This document shows, in pieces, positions 1 to 7,699 of a DNA stretch of 64,000 nt. Origin of the DNA: Piscinibacter sp. HJYY11 (GTDB lineage: Bacteria > Pseudomonadota > Gammaproteobacteria > Burkholderiales > Burkholderiaceae_C). Location: assembly GCF_016735515.1 (NCBI RefSeq), contig NZ_JAERQZ010000001.1:4886746-4950745 (forward strand). Reading direction: 5' to 3'. How positions within the stretch are numbered: the first letter of the stretch is position 1; the number at the start of each line of letters is the position of its first letter. A program made the translations under genes and the position numbers. The notes under the pieces were generated by a model. That model was given only the letters and a program-made list of their open reading frames with translations, was not told where the DNA came from and made no database searches.

Positions 1-398
1 ACCTTGCCGATGTAGCGGTGGCAGAACTCGCCGAACATCACCATGTGCTTGTTTTCCTCGTCGAGGAAGTGGTGCAGGTACTCGGTGATCTCGCGGTTGT
101 TGCTCGTGCTGTAGAGGCGGTGCGCCAGCCCTTGCACCAGGATGCGCTCGCCCTTCAGCACGAGGCTGAACATGTTGGCCACTTCGTGCAGGCTGAGCTT
201 GTGGCGGGTGGCCTCGTCCAGTGTGTCCCACATGGGCGTGCCGTAGAGCGAGATCAGCTCCGGCGGCATGCACCAGGCGCCTTCCTGCAGGCGGCCCGGC
301 CAGTCGAACGCGTTGTAGACGTCGTAGAACTTCCGGCATGACGCCCGGGACAGGCGCACGGCCAGTTGCGAAGCAGTTTCGGGGGCAACGGTTTCCAT
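1..398 (-). CDS. AurF-like diiron oxygenase, N-terminal part (cut by left edge)
   Basis: This gene runs leftward off the window; 132 codons are visible with no stop. The translation resembles the p-aminobenzoate N-oxygenase (AurF) diiron family, whose members use a ferritin-like helical bundle to oxidise amines or other substrates with O2. Visible ligand candidates are Glu84 and an E-x-x-H pair (Glu115, His118) in the stretch DEENKH. The ATG at 398 is the only in-frame start after the stop at 444-446; no strong ribosome site precedes it. It diverges from the luciferase-like monooxygenase at 541, and two FNR-type boxes lie in between. The substrate is unknown. Other ferritin-like diiron families remain possible because the C-terminal ligands are outside the window. 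Confidence 0.68.
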   Translation of the reverse strand, partial: METVAPETASQLAVRLSRASCRKFYDVYNAFDWPGRLQEGAWCMPPELISLYGTPMWDTLDEATRHKLSLHEVANMFSLVLKGERILVQGLAHRLYSTSNNREITEYLHHFLDEENKHMVMFGEFCHRYIGK

Positions 399-433
399 GC
401 GGAGGATGGTCTGGTGCGCCGCCGCGGCGCGGT

Positions 434-447
434 TTGACCTTCGTCAA
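434..447. promoter_or_regulatory. FNR/Anr-type box 1
   Basis: TTGAC-N4-GTCAA is a perfect inverted repeat that fits the FNR/Anr/Dnr consensus TTGAT-N4-ATCAA apart from the inner bases. It sits in the 142-bp spacer between the divergent diiron and monooxygenase genes. Its centre is about 100 bp upstream of the monooxygenase start. No experiment supports it. Confidence 0.5.
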
Positions 448-492
448 GGCGCATGGCCACGTCCTGCAGGCAGGGGGTGGGGGTCCAGCTCC

Positions 493-506
493 TTAACCTG
501 GATCAA
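493..506. promoter_or_regulatory. FNR/Anr-type box 2
   Basis: TTAAC-N4-ATCAA is a second FNR-family-like box, 59 bp centre to centre from the first. One half-site matches the consensus exactly; the other differs at two bases. Its centre is about 100 bp upstream of the diiron gene start, mirroring box 1, so each box could serve the gene on the far side. Confidence 0.45.
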
Positions 507-540
507 ACACGGCAGCAGGCCGCCGCCATCGAATGCGGGC

Positions 541-1674
541 ATGCAGATCGACCTTCATGCCCATCAAGAGCGGCCCTTGGCCTTCGGCCTCTACTACTTC
601 GGCAGCGACGAGGGAGGCCCGCAGGCCAGCGCGCAGCGACGCCTGCTCTTCGAGAGCGCACGCTTTGCCGACGACAACGGCTTCTCGGCCGTGTGGGCGC
701 CCGAGCGCCACTTTCATGCCTTCGGCGGCCTGTCCCCCAACCCCGCGGTGATGGCGGCTGCGCTGGCCGCCACGACGCAGCGCGTGCGCATCCGCTCCGG
801 CAGTGTCGTCGTGCCCTTGCATCACCCGGCGCGGGTGGCGGAGGAGTGGGCCATGGTCGACGTCCTCTCCGGCGGCCGTGTCGACCTCGGCCTGGCCTCG
901 GGCTGGTTTCCCAACGACTTCGTGCTTGCCGCGCCCGGCCACTACGAACGCCGCAACGAGCTCGTGTTCGAGCGGGTGGCCGAGCTGCGCGCCCTGTGGG
1001 CTGGCGAGCCCTTCGACGCGATCAACGCGCTCGGCGACTGCGTGCAGCTGCGCACCATGCCGCGGCCGGTGCAGCGCACCCTGCCGATCTGGATCACCGC
1101 CGCCGGCAACCCGCAGACCTTCCGCCGCGCCGGCACGATGGGCCTCAATGTGCTGACGCATCTGCTCGGCCAGTCGCTCGAGGCGCTGGCCGACAAGATC
1201 GCCGCCTACCGGCAAGCCTGGCGCGACGCGGGCCAAGCCGGGCAGGGCACGGTGACGCTGATGCTGCACACCTTCGTCGGCCAGAGCGAGGCGGAGGTGC
1301 GCCGCAAGGTGAAGGCGCCGATGCTGCGCTACCTGGCAAGCTCGGCCAACCTGGTGGGCCAGTACACCGCCGCCGTGCCCTTCTTCCAGAAGCAGTGCGC
1401 CGCCAGCGCGGCGCCCGCCTCGCAGAACGACCTGGCCGATGCGCTCGAGTTCTCGTTCGAGCGCTACTACGCCACCAGCTCGCTGCTCGGCACGCTCGAC
1501 GACTGCCTGGGCATGACCGACAAGCTCAAGGCCATCGAGGTCGACGAGGTCGCCTGCCTGATCGACTTCGGCGTCGATCCCGACGAGGTGCTCGCCGCCC
1601 TGCCGGCCCTGGCCGAGCTGCGCGACCTGGCGCAGGTGCCGATGGACGACGACGCGCTGCTGCTCAACGCCTGA
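541..1674 (+). CDS. FMN-dependent luciferase-like monooxygenase (MupA/Atu3671 type)
   Basis: A 377-aa bacterial-luciferase-like (TIM-barrel) flavin monooxygenase. The opening residues (PLAFGLYYFGSDE), followed by WAPERHFHAFGG, ALAATTQRVRIRSGSVVVPL and SGGRVDLGLASGW, are typical of the natural-product LLM subgroup that includes the MupA monooxygenase domain. Such enzymes use reduced FMN and O2, usually on carrier-bound or lipid substrates. The ATG at 541 begins the family-like part; an open frame extends upstream but is not conserved-looking. It is divergent from the diiron oxygenase, which suggests shared control and possibly one oxidative pathway continuing left of the window. modA follows in the same direction but looks unrelated. 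Confidence 0.75.
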   Translation: MQIDLHAHQERPLAFGLYYFGSDEGGPQASAQRRLLFESARFADDNGFSAVWAPERHFHAFGGLSPNPAVMAAALAATTQRVRIRSGSVVVPLHHPARVAEEWAMVDVLSGGRVDLGLASGWFPNDFVLAAPGHYERRNELVFERVAELRALWAGEPFDAINALGDCVQLRTMPRPVQRTLPIWITAAGNPQTFRRAGTMGLNVLTHLLGQSLEALADKIAAYRQAWRDAGQAGQGTVTLMLHTFVGQSEAEVRRKVKAPMLRYLASSANLVGQYTAAVPFFQKQCAASAAPASQNDLADALEFSFERYYATSSLLGTLDDCLGMTDKLKAIEVDEVACLIDFGVDPDEVLAALPALAELRDLAQVPMDDDALLLNA

Positions 1675-1692
1675 GGGGCCGACATGTACACT

Positions 1693-1703
1693 CGTATATA
1701 TCG
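1693..1703. promoter_or_regulatory. Possible ModE-type operator
   Basis: CGTATATATCG, an AT-rich near-palindrome just upstream of modA, resembles half of a ModE site (CG-N-TATATA). ModE represses modABC when molybdate is present. Only one compact copy is seen, so the assignment rests mainly on position. Confidence 0.3.
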
Positions 1704-1721
1704 ACCTGGCGGAGCGTCGTC

Positions 1722-2471
1722 GTGTTCTCGTCTCGCAAACTCGTTGCTGCGCTGGCGCTGCTGGCGTCCCTTGGCGCCCACGCGGCCGAGCTGACGGTCT
1801 CTGCCGCCTCGAGCCTTGCCAATGCGTTCAGCGAGCTCGGCCCGGCCTTCGAGGCGGCCAACCCGGGGCACAAGGTGCTCTTCAATCACGGCGCGTCGGG
1901 CGCGCTGCTGCAGCAGCTCACCCGGGGCGCGCCGGTCGACGTGTTCGCAAGCGCCGACCAGGAGACGATGGACCAGGCGCAGACCCGCGGGCTGGTGAAG
2001 GCGGCGCAACGCAGGAACTTCGTCTCCAACGCGCTGGTGCTGATCGTGCCTGCGGCGACGACGAGGCTCCCAAAGACCTTGGCCGATCTCGGCCAGGCGC
2101 CCTACCAGCGCATCGCCATCGGCCTGCCGGCCAGCGTGCCGGTGGGGCGCTACACCCAGGGTGTGCTCGAAGCCGCGGGCCTGTGGAAGGCCATCGAGCC
2201 CAAGATGATCGGCGCGAACAACGTGCGCCAGGCGCTCGACTACGTGGCGCGCGGTGAGGTCGACGCCGGCTTCGTGTACGCCACCGACGCCGCCCTGCTG
2301 CACGGCAAGGTGAAGGTCGCCTTCAGCGTGCCGACGCCGTCGCCCATCCTCTACCCGGTGGCGCCGCTCGTGGCCAGCCCCCATGCCGCGCTGGCCCAGC
2401 GCTTCGTCGATTTCCTCGTGTCGGCGCCTGCGCAGGCGGTGCTGGCCCGACACGGCTTCGGCAAGCCGTGA
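1722..2471 (+). CDS. modA: Molybdate ABC transporter, periplasmic binding protein ModA
   Basis: A 249-aa ModA-type periplasmic oxyanion receptor that hands molybdate (or tungstate) to ModB. It starts with GTG at 1722, about seven bases after GGCGGAG. The first ~23 residues form a Sec signal peptide ending AHA-AE. Family signatures follow: LTVSAASSLANAF, where the serines bind the oxyanion; the NHGASGALLQQL loop; PVDVFASAD; and a C-terminal VDAGFVYATDA. It is the first gene of modABC, 10 bp ahead of modB. A long open frame fuses it to codons from the preceding gene in another phase, but the signal peptide and ribosome site fix the real start. Confidence 0.93.
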   Translation: MFSSRKLVAALALLASLGAHAAELTVSAASSLANAFSELGPAFEAANPGHKVLFNHGASGALLQQLTRGAPVDVFASADQETMDQAQTRGLVKAAQRRNFVSNALVLIVPAATTRLPKTLADLGQAPYQRIAIGLPASVPVGRYTQGVLEAAGLWKAIEPKMIGANNVRQALDYVARGEVDAGFVYATDAALLHGKVKVAFSVPTPSPILYPVAPLVASPHAALAQRFVDFLVSAPAQAVLARHGFGKP

Positions 2472-2481
2472 CGACAGACCC

Positions 2482-3159
2482 ATGAGCACCGCCTGGGTCG
2501 CACTGGCCCTCACCCTCAAGATCGCCGCGTGGGCCACGTTGCTCAACCTGCTGCTGGGCGTGGGCATCGGCTACGCGATCGCCCGTTGGCGCTTCCCCGG
2601 CCGCAACCTCGTCGACGCGGCACTCACGCTGCCGATGGTCATGCCGCCGACCGTGCTCGGCTACTACCTGCTGGTGGTGATCGGCACGCACTCGCCGCTG
2701 GGCTCGTGGTTGCTGCAGACCTTCGGCGTGCGGCTCATCTTCACCTGGCAGGGCGCGGTGATCGCCGCCACCGTGGTGTCGTTCCCGCTCGTCTTCAAGG
2801 CGGCGCGCGCAGCGTTCGAGACGGTCGACCCGCAGCTCGAAGACGCCGCCCGGCTGCTGGGCGTCAGCGAGATGGGGGTGTTCCTCCGCGTCTCGCTGCC
2901 GCTTGCGTGGCGCGGCATCCTCGCCGGCCTGCTGCTCGCGTTCGCGCGCGCGCTCGGCGAGTTCGGCGCCACGCTGATGGTGGCCGGCAGCATCCCCGGC
3001 AAGACGCAGACCTTGTCCATCGCCGTCTACGAGGCCGTGCAAGCCGGCCAGGACGACACGGCCAACTTCCTCGTCGCCGTCACCTCCATCACCTGCATCA
3101 CCATGCTGCTGGCGGCGGGCCGCCTCGTGCCGGCACGCGACAACGCACGCCGCGCATGA
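2482..3159 (+). CDS. modB: Molybdate ABC transporter permease ModB
   Basis: A 225-aa inner-membrane permease with about five hydrophobic segments. It carries the cytoplasmic EAA-type coupling loop (EDAARLLGVSEMGVF...LPLAWRGI) and the ModB-typical ALGEFGATLMVAGSIPGKTQT. It forms the channel for molybdate between ModA and ModC. The ATG at 2482 is taken because MSTAWVALALTLK begins the first membrane helix; an upstream in-frame extension only reads through modA in a different phase. Its stop overlaps the modC start (ATGA), indicating translational coupling. Confidence 0.93.
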   Translation: MSTAWVALALTLKIAAWATLLNLLLGVGIGYAIARWRFPGRNLVDAALTLPMVMPPTVLGYYLLVVIGTHSPLGSWLLQTFGVRLIFTWQGAVIAATVVSFPLVFKAARAAFETVDPQLEDAARLLGVSEMGVFLRVSLPLAWRGILAGLLLAFARALGEFGATLMVAGSIPGKTQTLSIAVYEAVQAGQDDTANFLVAVTSITCITMLLAAGRLVPARDNARRA

Positions 3160-3836
3160 TCTGGCACGTCGAGTTGCACAAGCTCCTGCGGCACCGCGAA
3201 AGCCGCTTCCAGCTCGACGTCTCGTTCTCGAGCGATGCGCCGCACCTGGCGCTCTTCGGTCCCTCGGGCGCCGGCAAGACGCAGACGCTCAAGATGATCG
3301 CCGGCATCTCCACGCCCGATGCGGGCCGTGTCGCCATCGGCGGCCGCGTGCTGTTCGACGACCAGCAGCGCATCGACCTGTCGCCCCAGCAGCGCCAGCT
3401 CGGCTACGTGTTCCAGGACTACGCGCTCTTCCCGCACCTCACGGTGAAGCAGAACATCGCCTTCGGCCGGCGCCCCGGCTGGCTCAACCCCCGCCGCAGC
3501 AGCGACGACGCGGCCGTCGAGCGCTGGCTGAAGGCCTTCGGCCTGCAGGCCCAGGCCGATCACTTCCCGCACCAGATCTCCGGCGGCCAGCGCCAGCGCA
3601 CCGCGCTGGCCCGTGCCCTGGTGAACGACCCCGCCGCCCTGCTGCTCGACGAGCCCTTCGCCGCGCTCGACCGCTCTCTGCGCCAGAAGCTGCGCCAGGA
3701 GTTGCGCGACCTGCAGGCCGACATCGCGGTGCCGACGATGCTCATCACCCACGATGAAGAAGACCTGGAGATGCTCGCCCGCGAGACCATCCTGCTGCAG
3801 CAGGGCACCGTCGCCCGGGGCAAGGGGGAGCCTTGA
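3156..3836 (+). CDS. modC: Molybdate ABC transporter ATPase ModC, short form
   Basis: A 226-aa ABC ATPase that powers ModB. Visible: Walker A GPSGAGKT (35-42), a Q-loop in YVFQDYALFPHL, signature SGGQRQRTALARAL, Walker B LLLDEPFAAL and the switch HD in LITHDEED. Typical ModC proteins are about 350 aa with a C-terminal molybdate-binding TOBE/Mop domain. This one ends soon after the switch region, so that regulatory domain is absent. The stop is clean with no sign of frameshift. It overlaps modB by four bases. Confidence 0.88.
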   Translation: MIWHVELHKLLRHRESRFQLDVSFSSDAPHLALFGPSGAGKTQTLKMIAGISTPDAGRVAIGGRVLFDDQQRIDLSPQQRQLGYVFQDYALFPHLTVKQNIAFGRRPGWLNPRRSSDDAAVERWLKAFGLQAQADHFPHQISGGQRQRTALARALVNDPAALLLDEPFAALDRSLRQKLRQELRDLQADIAVPTMLITHDEEDLEMLARETILLQQGTVARGKGEP

Positions 3837-3890
3837 ATAACGGGGCGACGGTGCGGTGGTCTCGAAGGCAGTTGAATCTCTGACCGTCCA

Positions 3891-4895
3891 TCAAGAGGTG
3901 CTGCGAGGCGCATCGGGAAGAGGCGCGGCGCCGGGCTGGCTTCTCGTTTTCCAGAGCGACACGATGACGCCCCCGGTGATGAGCGCTGCCGTCACCCCCA
4001 GGCTGACGACGGCCGGGATCTTGCCGATGATGTTGACCAGAAAGATCTTGCTGCCGATGAACATCAGCACAAGCGCCAGCGCGTACTTCAGATACGCGAA
4101 GCGGTGGATCATCGCGGCGAGCGCGAAATACAGAGCACGCAGTCCGAGGATGGCGAAGATGTTGCTCGTGTAGACGATGAAGGTGTCGTCGGTGATCGCG
4201 AGGATCGCCGGCACGGAGTCGACCGCGAAGATGAGATCGGCAAACTCGACCATGCACAGCGCCAGGAAGAGCGGGGTTGCCCAGGTCACCTGCTGGCCGG
4301 TGGCCGGGTCGGGCTCGCGGACGAAGAACGCATTGCCCCGCACCTGCGACGTGACGCGCATCACCTTGCGCAGCCACTTCAGGAGAACATTGTTTTCCAG
4401 GTTCGGCTCGTGGTCCGCCATCCAAAGCATCTTGATGCCGGTGATGACCAGGAAAGCACCAAAGATGTAAAGGACCCAGGCGAACTGGCTGACGAGCGCG
4501 GCGCCCAGGCCGATCATGACGGCACGCAGGACGATGACGCCCAGGATGCCCCAGAACAGCACGCGGTGCTGGTACTGCCGCGGGATCGAGAAGAAGGTGA
4601 AGATCATCGCGATGACGAACACGTTGTCCATCGACAACGACTTCTCGATGATGTAGCCCGTGAAGTACTCGATGCCTCGCGCTGAGCCCAGATGCCACCA
4701 CAGCCACACGCCGAAGATGGCCGCCACGGCGATGTAGCCGCATGAAAGCCACAAGCTCTCCTTGACGCCTATCTCCCGGTCATCCTTGTGCAGCACGCCC
4801 AGGTCGAATGCAAGCAGGGTCACCACGATCGCGATAAAAGCCAGCCACAGCCAGACGGCTTGGCCCAGGAAGTCGGCATGAAGGAATTCGGTCAC
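3891..4895 (-). CDS. TerC/Alx family integral membrane protein
   Basis: A 334-aa protein with about nine hydrophobic segments and the TerC hallmarks LEKSLSMDNVFVIA-like (here IIEKSLSMDNVFVIAM) and VEFADLIFAVDSVPAILAI. The acidic residues in these helices are the proposed metal site. TerC/Alx proteins have been linked to manganese export and to metalation of secreted enzymes, and are often tied to pH or tellurite response. The GTG at 4895 is preferred because GAAGGAACTGAC precedes it and MTEFLHADFLGQ fits the family N-terminus. It overlaps the upstream gene by four bases (GTGA), so both are probably co-translated. It faces modC tail to tail. Confidence 0.88.
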   Translation of the reverse strand: MTEFLHADFLGQAVWLWLAFIAIVVTLLAFDLGVLHKDDREIGVKESLWLSCGYIAVAAIFGVWLWWHLGSARGIEYFTGYIIEKSLSMDNVFVIAMIFTFFSIPRQYQHRVLFWGILGVIVLRAVMIGLGAALVSQFAWVLYIFGAFLVITGIKMLWMADHEPNLENNVLLKWLRKVMRVTSQVRGNAFFVREPDPATGQQVTWATPLFLALCMVEFADLIFAVDSVPAILAITDDTFIVYTSNIFAILGLRALYFALAAMIHRFAYLKYALALVLMFIGSKIFLVNIIGKIPAVVSLGVTAALITGGVIVSLWKTRSQPGAAPLPDAPRSTS

Positions 4896-5224
4896 GTCAG
4901 TTCCTTCTGAGCGCGCAATGCAGGTCGTACGGGCAGCTGCTGCTTGAGCCAGCGGACAGCGGCTTTCCACGCGCGCTGGATGGCACGCCGCAAGGCAGAG
5001 CCCAGGCGCCGCTGGCGCTCCTCGACGTACTCCACGTGCCCGTCGGCCATGTGCACTTCGATCAGGCAGCTCCGTGCGGCGTGGCGCTTCTCGGCCTGGG
5101 TCGCAACCACCACGATGACAGCAGCGATGCGCTGTGCGAACTCGCGGAAGGTCGTGCGCACGTTGGAAACCATCGCGTGCGTCTGGGTGGGCGTGAGGCC
5201 TTCGCCTCGAACATCGACTTTCAT
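4892..5224 (-). CDS. HPF/RaiA-like small protein
   Basis: A 110-aa protein whose first two thirds resemble the ribosome-hibernation factor family (HPF/RaiA): opening MKVDVRGEGL, a central hydrophobic strand AAVIVVVATQAE and CLIEVHMADGHVEYVEE. Family members bind the small ribosomal subunit under stress. The C-terminus is basic and divergent. AAAGGAA precedes the ATG. It is the first gene of a two-gene unit with the TerC-like gene (GTGA overlap) and diverges from nhaR. A role outside the ribosome cannot be excluded. Confidence 0.6.
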   Translation of the reverse strand: MKVDVRGEGLTPTQTHAMVSNVRTTFREFAQRIAAVIVVVATQAEKRHAARSCLIEVHMADGHVEYVEERQRRLGSALRRAIQRAWKAAVRWLKQQLPVRPALRAQKELT

Positions 5225-5315
5225 GACGTTCCTTTCTGAAGCGCCACTTTATGAAGAGTCAAATGTTCTGAATAATCGATATTTCTTGGAAAAGATTCGA
5301 AAAAAGAGGATCGTC

Positions 5316-6236
5316 ATGAACTACAAGCATCTCCACTATTTCTGGAGCGTCGTCCGCTCAGGCGGTGTGCTGAAGGCGAGCGAAGAGCTTCACCTCTCGC
5401 CGCAGACCCTCAGCGGGCAGATCAACTTGCTGGAGGAGCGCTTGGGCAGGCCCTTGCTGATGAAGGTAGGCCGCAACGTGGAGCCCACGGAAGCCGGACG
5501 CATGGTGATGCAGTACGCCGACGAAATATTTACCTTGGGTCAGGAGCTGGAAGACGCACTTCGCGGAGGCAAGGATGCGCCACGTGCGCCGCTGTTGAAG
5601 GTCGGCTTCGTCGACTCGGTGCCCAAGCTGATCGCCTATCACGTGCTCGAGCCTGCACTTCGTCTGGAACCGACCCCGCGTCTGCAATGCCCCGAGGGGA
5701 AACTGCCGGCCTTGATGACAGAGCTCGCCATGCGCCGGGTGGACCTGGTGATTTCCGATGTGCCGTTGCCGGGGAACCTGGGCGTCAAGGCCTTCACCCA
5801 TCTGCTCGGGGGCAGTGGCATTGCCTTCTTCGCATCGGAGAGGGTGCTTCGGAAGCACGGCACGAGCGTTCGCCAGGTTCGAGCAAGGTTTCCGCAGTCG
5901 CTCCAGCCGCTTCCCATGCTTCTGCCGGCTGCAGACTCTGCATCGCGGCCGCGACTCGATGCTTGGCTGCGCCAGCATGGAATTGCGCCGAACATCGCGG
6001 CCGAGTTCCAGGACACCGCGTTGATGAAGGCGTTCGGCAGGGAAGGGCTGGGTGTGTTCCCGGCGCCGGCTGTGCTGGCCAGGGAGATCTCGCGCCAGTT
6101 CGAGGTTGAGCGGCTGGGCTCACCCGACGATCTGGTGGAGGAGTTCTACGCGATCTCGATCGAGCGGCGCATCTCGCACCCGGGAGTGGCCGCGATCACC
6201 GAGGCGGCGCGCAGCGAGCTCTTTGCCACGGCGTGA
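5316..6236 (+). CDS. nhaR: LysR-family regulator, NhaR type
   Basis: A 306-aa LysR-type regulator. The N-terminal winged helix (MNYKHLHYFWSVVRSGGVLKASEELHLSPQTLSGQI) is the NhaR variant; NhaR responds to sodium and alkaline stress. The C-terminal effector domain (about 90-295) has the periplasmic-binding-protein-like fold. AAGAGGA lies just ahead of the ATG. The 91-bp AT-rich spacer to the divergent HPF-like/TerC pair is a natural place for LysR binding. That suggests it controls this pair, which fits ion or pH stress, but this is inference. Confidence 0.85.
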   Translation: MNYKHLHYFWSVVRSGGVLKASEELHLSPQTLSGQINLLEERLGRPLLMKVGRNVEPTEAGRMVMQYADEIFTLGQELEDALRGGKDAPRAPLLKVGFVDSVPKLIAYHVLEPALRLEPTPRLQCPEGKLPALMTELAMRRVDLVISDVPLPGNLGVKAFTHLLGGSGIAFFASERVLRKHGTSVRQVRARFPQSLQPLPMLLPAADSASRPRLDAWLRQHGIAPNIAAEFQDTALMKAFGREGLGVFPAPAVLAREISRQFEVERLGSPDDLVEEFYAISIERRISHPGVAAITEAARSELFATA

Positions 6237-6254
6237 GCGCCACCCCACCGGGCC

Positions 6255-6279
6255 CTTCCGGCGCACCTGTCGGCGGAAG
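6255..6279. terminator. Weak hairpin between convergent nhaR and tctE
   Basis: CTTCCG at 6255-6260 pairs with CGGAAG at 6274-6279, with two further pairs after one mismatch. It lies in the 44-bp gap between two converging genes. There is no T-run on either side, so it may only weakly stop transcription. Confidence 0.3.
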
Positions 6280-6280
6280 C

Positions 6281-7699
6281 TCAGGCCTCGTCGGTGTGGT
6301 GGTGCAAGCCGAGCCGGACGGTCGCATCCAGGCCCAGCACGCGGCCCGGCGCACGCCGGTTGTCGAGCGTGATGCTGCCGCCCAGCGCATCGACGATCTC
6401 GCGGCAGATGGCGAGGCCGAGCCCCACGCCGCTGCGCAGGTCCCCAGCGGCAAAGGGCGTGAAGAGCCGCTCGCGCTGCTCCTCTGTGATGCCGGGGCCC
6501 GAATCGCTGATCACGAGTGCGGCATGGCGGCCGTCGGAGTGCAGGCGGACGCTCAGCCTGCCGTGGTCCGGCGTGTGCTTGATCGCGTTGTGCAGCAGGT
6601 TGCGGGTGAGCTCGCGCAGTGCCCACTCGTGCGAGCGCACGGGCGAGGGCTGGGTGGCGATGTCGAAGTCGAGGTGGCGCTCGCCGATGAGGGCCGACAG
6701 ATCCAAGGCCACGGCGCGCACGATCTCCGCCCAGTCGGCGAGCGGTGCGTCGTTCGGGTCCTGCAGGCGCAGCTGCTCCACCTTGGCCAGGGCGAGCATC
6801 TGGTTGGCGAGCACCGTGGCGCGGTCCACGGTCTGGTTGATCTCCTGCAGCGCCTGGTCGGGCCCCACGTCGCCGCGCAACGCCGACTGCACTTGCACCT
6901 TGAGCACCGCGAGCGGCGTGCGCAGCTGGTGCGAGGTGTCGCGCACGAAGCGCTTCTGGTGGTCGAGCAGGTGCTTGAGGCGCTGCATCACCTGGTTGGT
7001 GGCGTCGAGCAGCGGCCGCAGCTCGCGCGGCGTGCCCTCGGCGCCGATGGGGGTGAGGTCGTTCTCGGTGCGGCGGGCGATGTCGGCGCTCAGCTGGCGC
7101 ACCGGGCGTGTAGCGCGTTGCACGACGATCACCACCACCACCGCGATCACGACCACCAGCGCCAGCTGCCGCCACAGCGTGGAGATGAGGATCTGCCGCG
7201 CCAGCGCTTCGCGCAGCTCCATCGTCTCGGCCACCTGGATCGTGGCCATGCCCAGCGCCGTGGGCGTGGCCACGGGCTGCAGCAGCACCGCCACGCGCAC
7301 ACGCTCGCCGCGGAAGCTGTCGTCGTAGAAGTGCACCAGGGCCGAGTACGGGCCGCCGTCGGGCAGCTTGCCCTGCCAGGTGCGCAGCTCCGGGAAGCCC
7401 GAGACCAGCTCGTGCGAGAAGCCGCTCACCTTGTAGTACATGCGGCTTCGCTTGTCGGCCTCGAAGGGCTCCAGCGCCGAGTAGGGCACCGCGGCCTCGA
7501 GCCGCGCCTCGGGCCCGCTGCCCGCGACCGAGAGGAACTCCCCGATCAGCTTGGCCGATGCGAGCAGCGTGCGGTCGTACGCCATGTCGGCAGACCGCGA
7601 CGCCTGCTCGTACAGGCTGACCGTGTTGACCGAGATGAGCGCCGCCACCGGCAGCAGGATGCCCAGCAGCAGCTGCGTGCGAAGGGTCAGCCGCTTCAC
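6281..7699 (-). CDS. tctE: Sensor histidine kinase, TctE type
   Basis: A 472-aa membrane sensor kinase. Layout: first membrane helix about 10-30, a periplasmic sensor (about 35-170) of the TctE/QseC-like kind, second helix about 175-195, HAMP-like linker, phospho-acceptor His257 in DTSHQLRTPL, N-box ELTRNLLHNAIKHT, G-boxes DSGPGI and GVGLGLAI. The GTG start at 7699 overlaps the stop of the response regulator (GTGA), so regulator and kinase are co-translated. Next to a porin, TctC receptors and tctCBA, it most likely senses a tricarboxylate or similar organic acid in the periplasm. Confidence 0.88.
   Translation of the reverse strand: MKRLTLRTQLLLGILLPVAALISVNTVSLYEQASRSADMAYDRTLLASAKLIGEFLSVAGSGPEARLEAAVPYSALEPFEADKRSRMYYKVSGFSHELVSGFPELRTWQGKLPDGGPYSALVHFYDDSFRGERVRVAVLLQPVATPTALGMATIQVAETMELREALARQILISTLWRQLALVVVIAVVVVIVVQRATRPVRQLSADIARRTENDLTPIGAEGTPRELRPLLDATNQVMQRLKHLLDHQKRFVRDTSHQLRTPLAVLKVQVQSALRGDVGPDQALQEINQTVDRATVLANQMLALAKVEQLRLQDPNDAPLADWAEIVRAVALDLSALIGERHLDFDIATQPSPVRSHEWALRELTRNLLHNAIKHTPDHGRLSVRLHSDGRHAALVISDSGPGITEEQRERLFTPFAAGDLRSGVGLGLAICREIVDALGGSITLDNRRAPGRVLGLDATVRLGLHHHTDEA

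Noticed and set aside
453..2471. One open frame of 672 codons joining the monooxygenase region to ModA
   Set aside because: The first part is an alternative phase of the monooxygenase gene. ModA has its own GTG, ribosome site and signal peptide at 1722.
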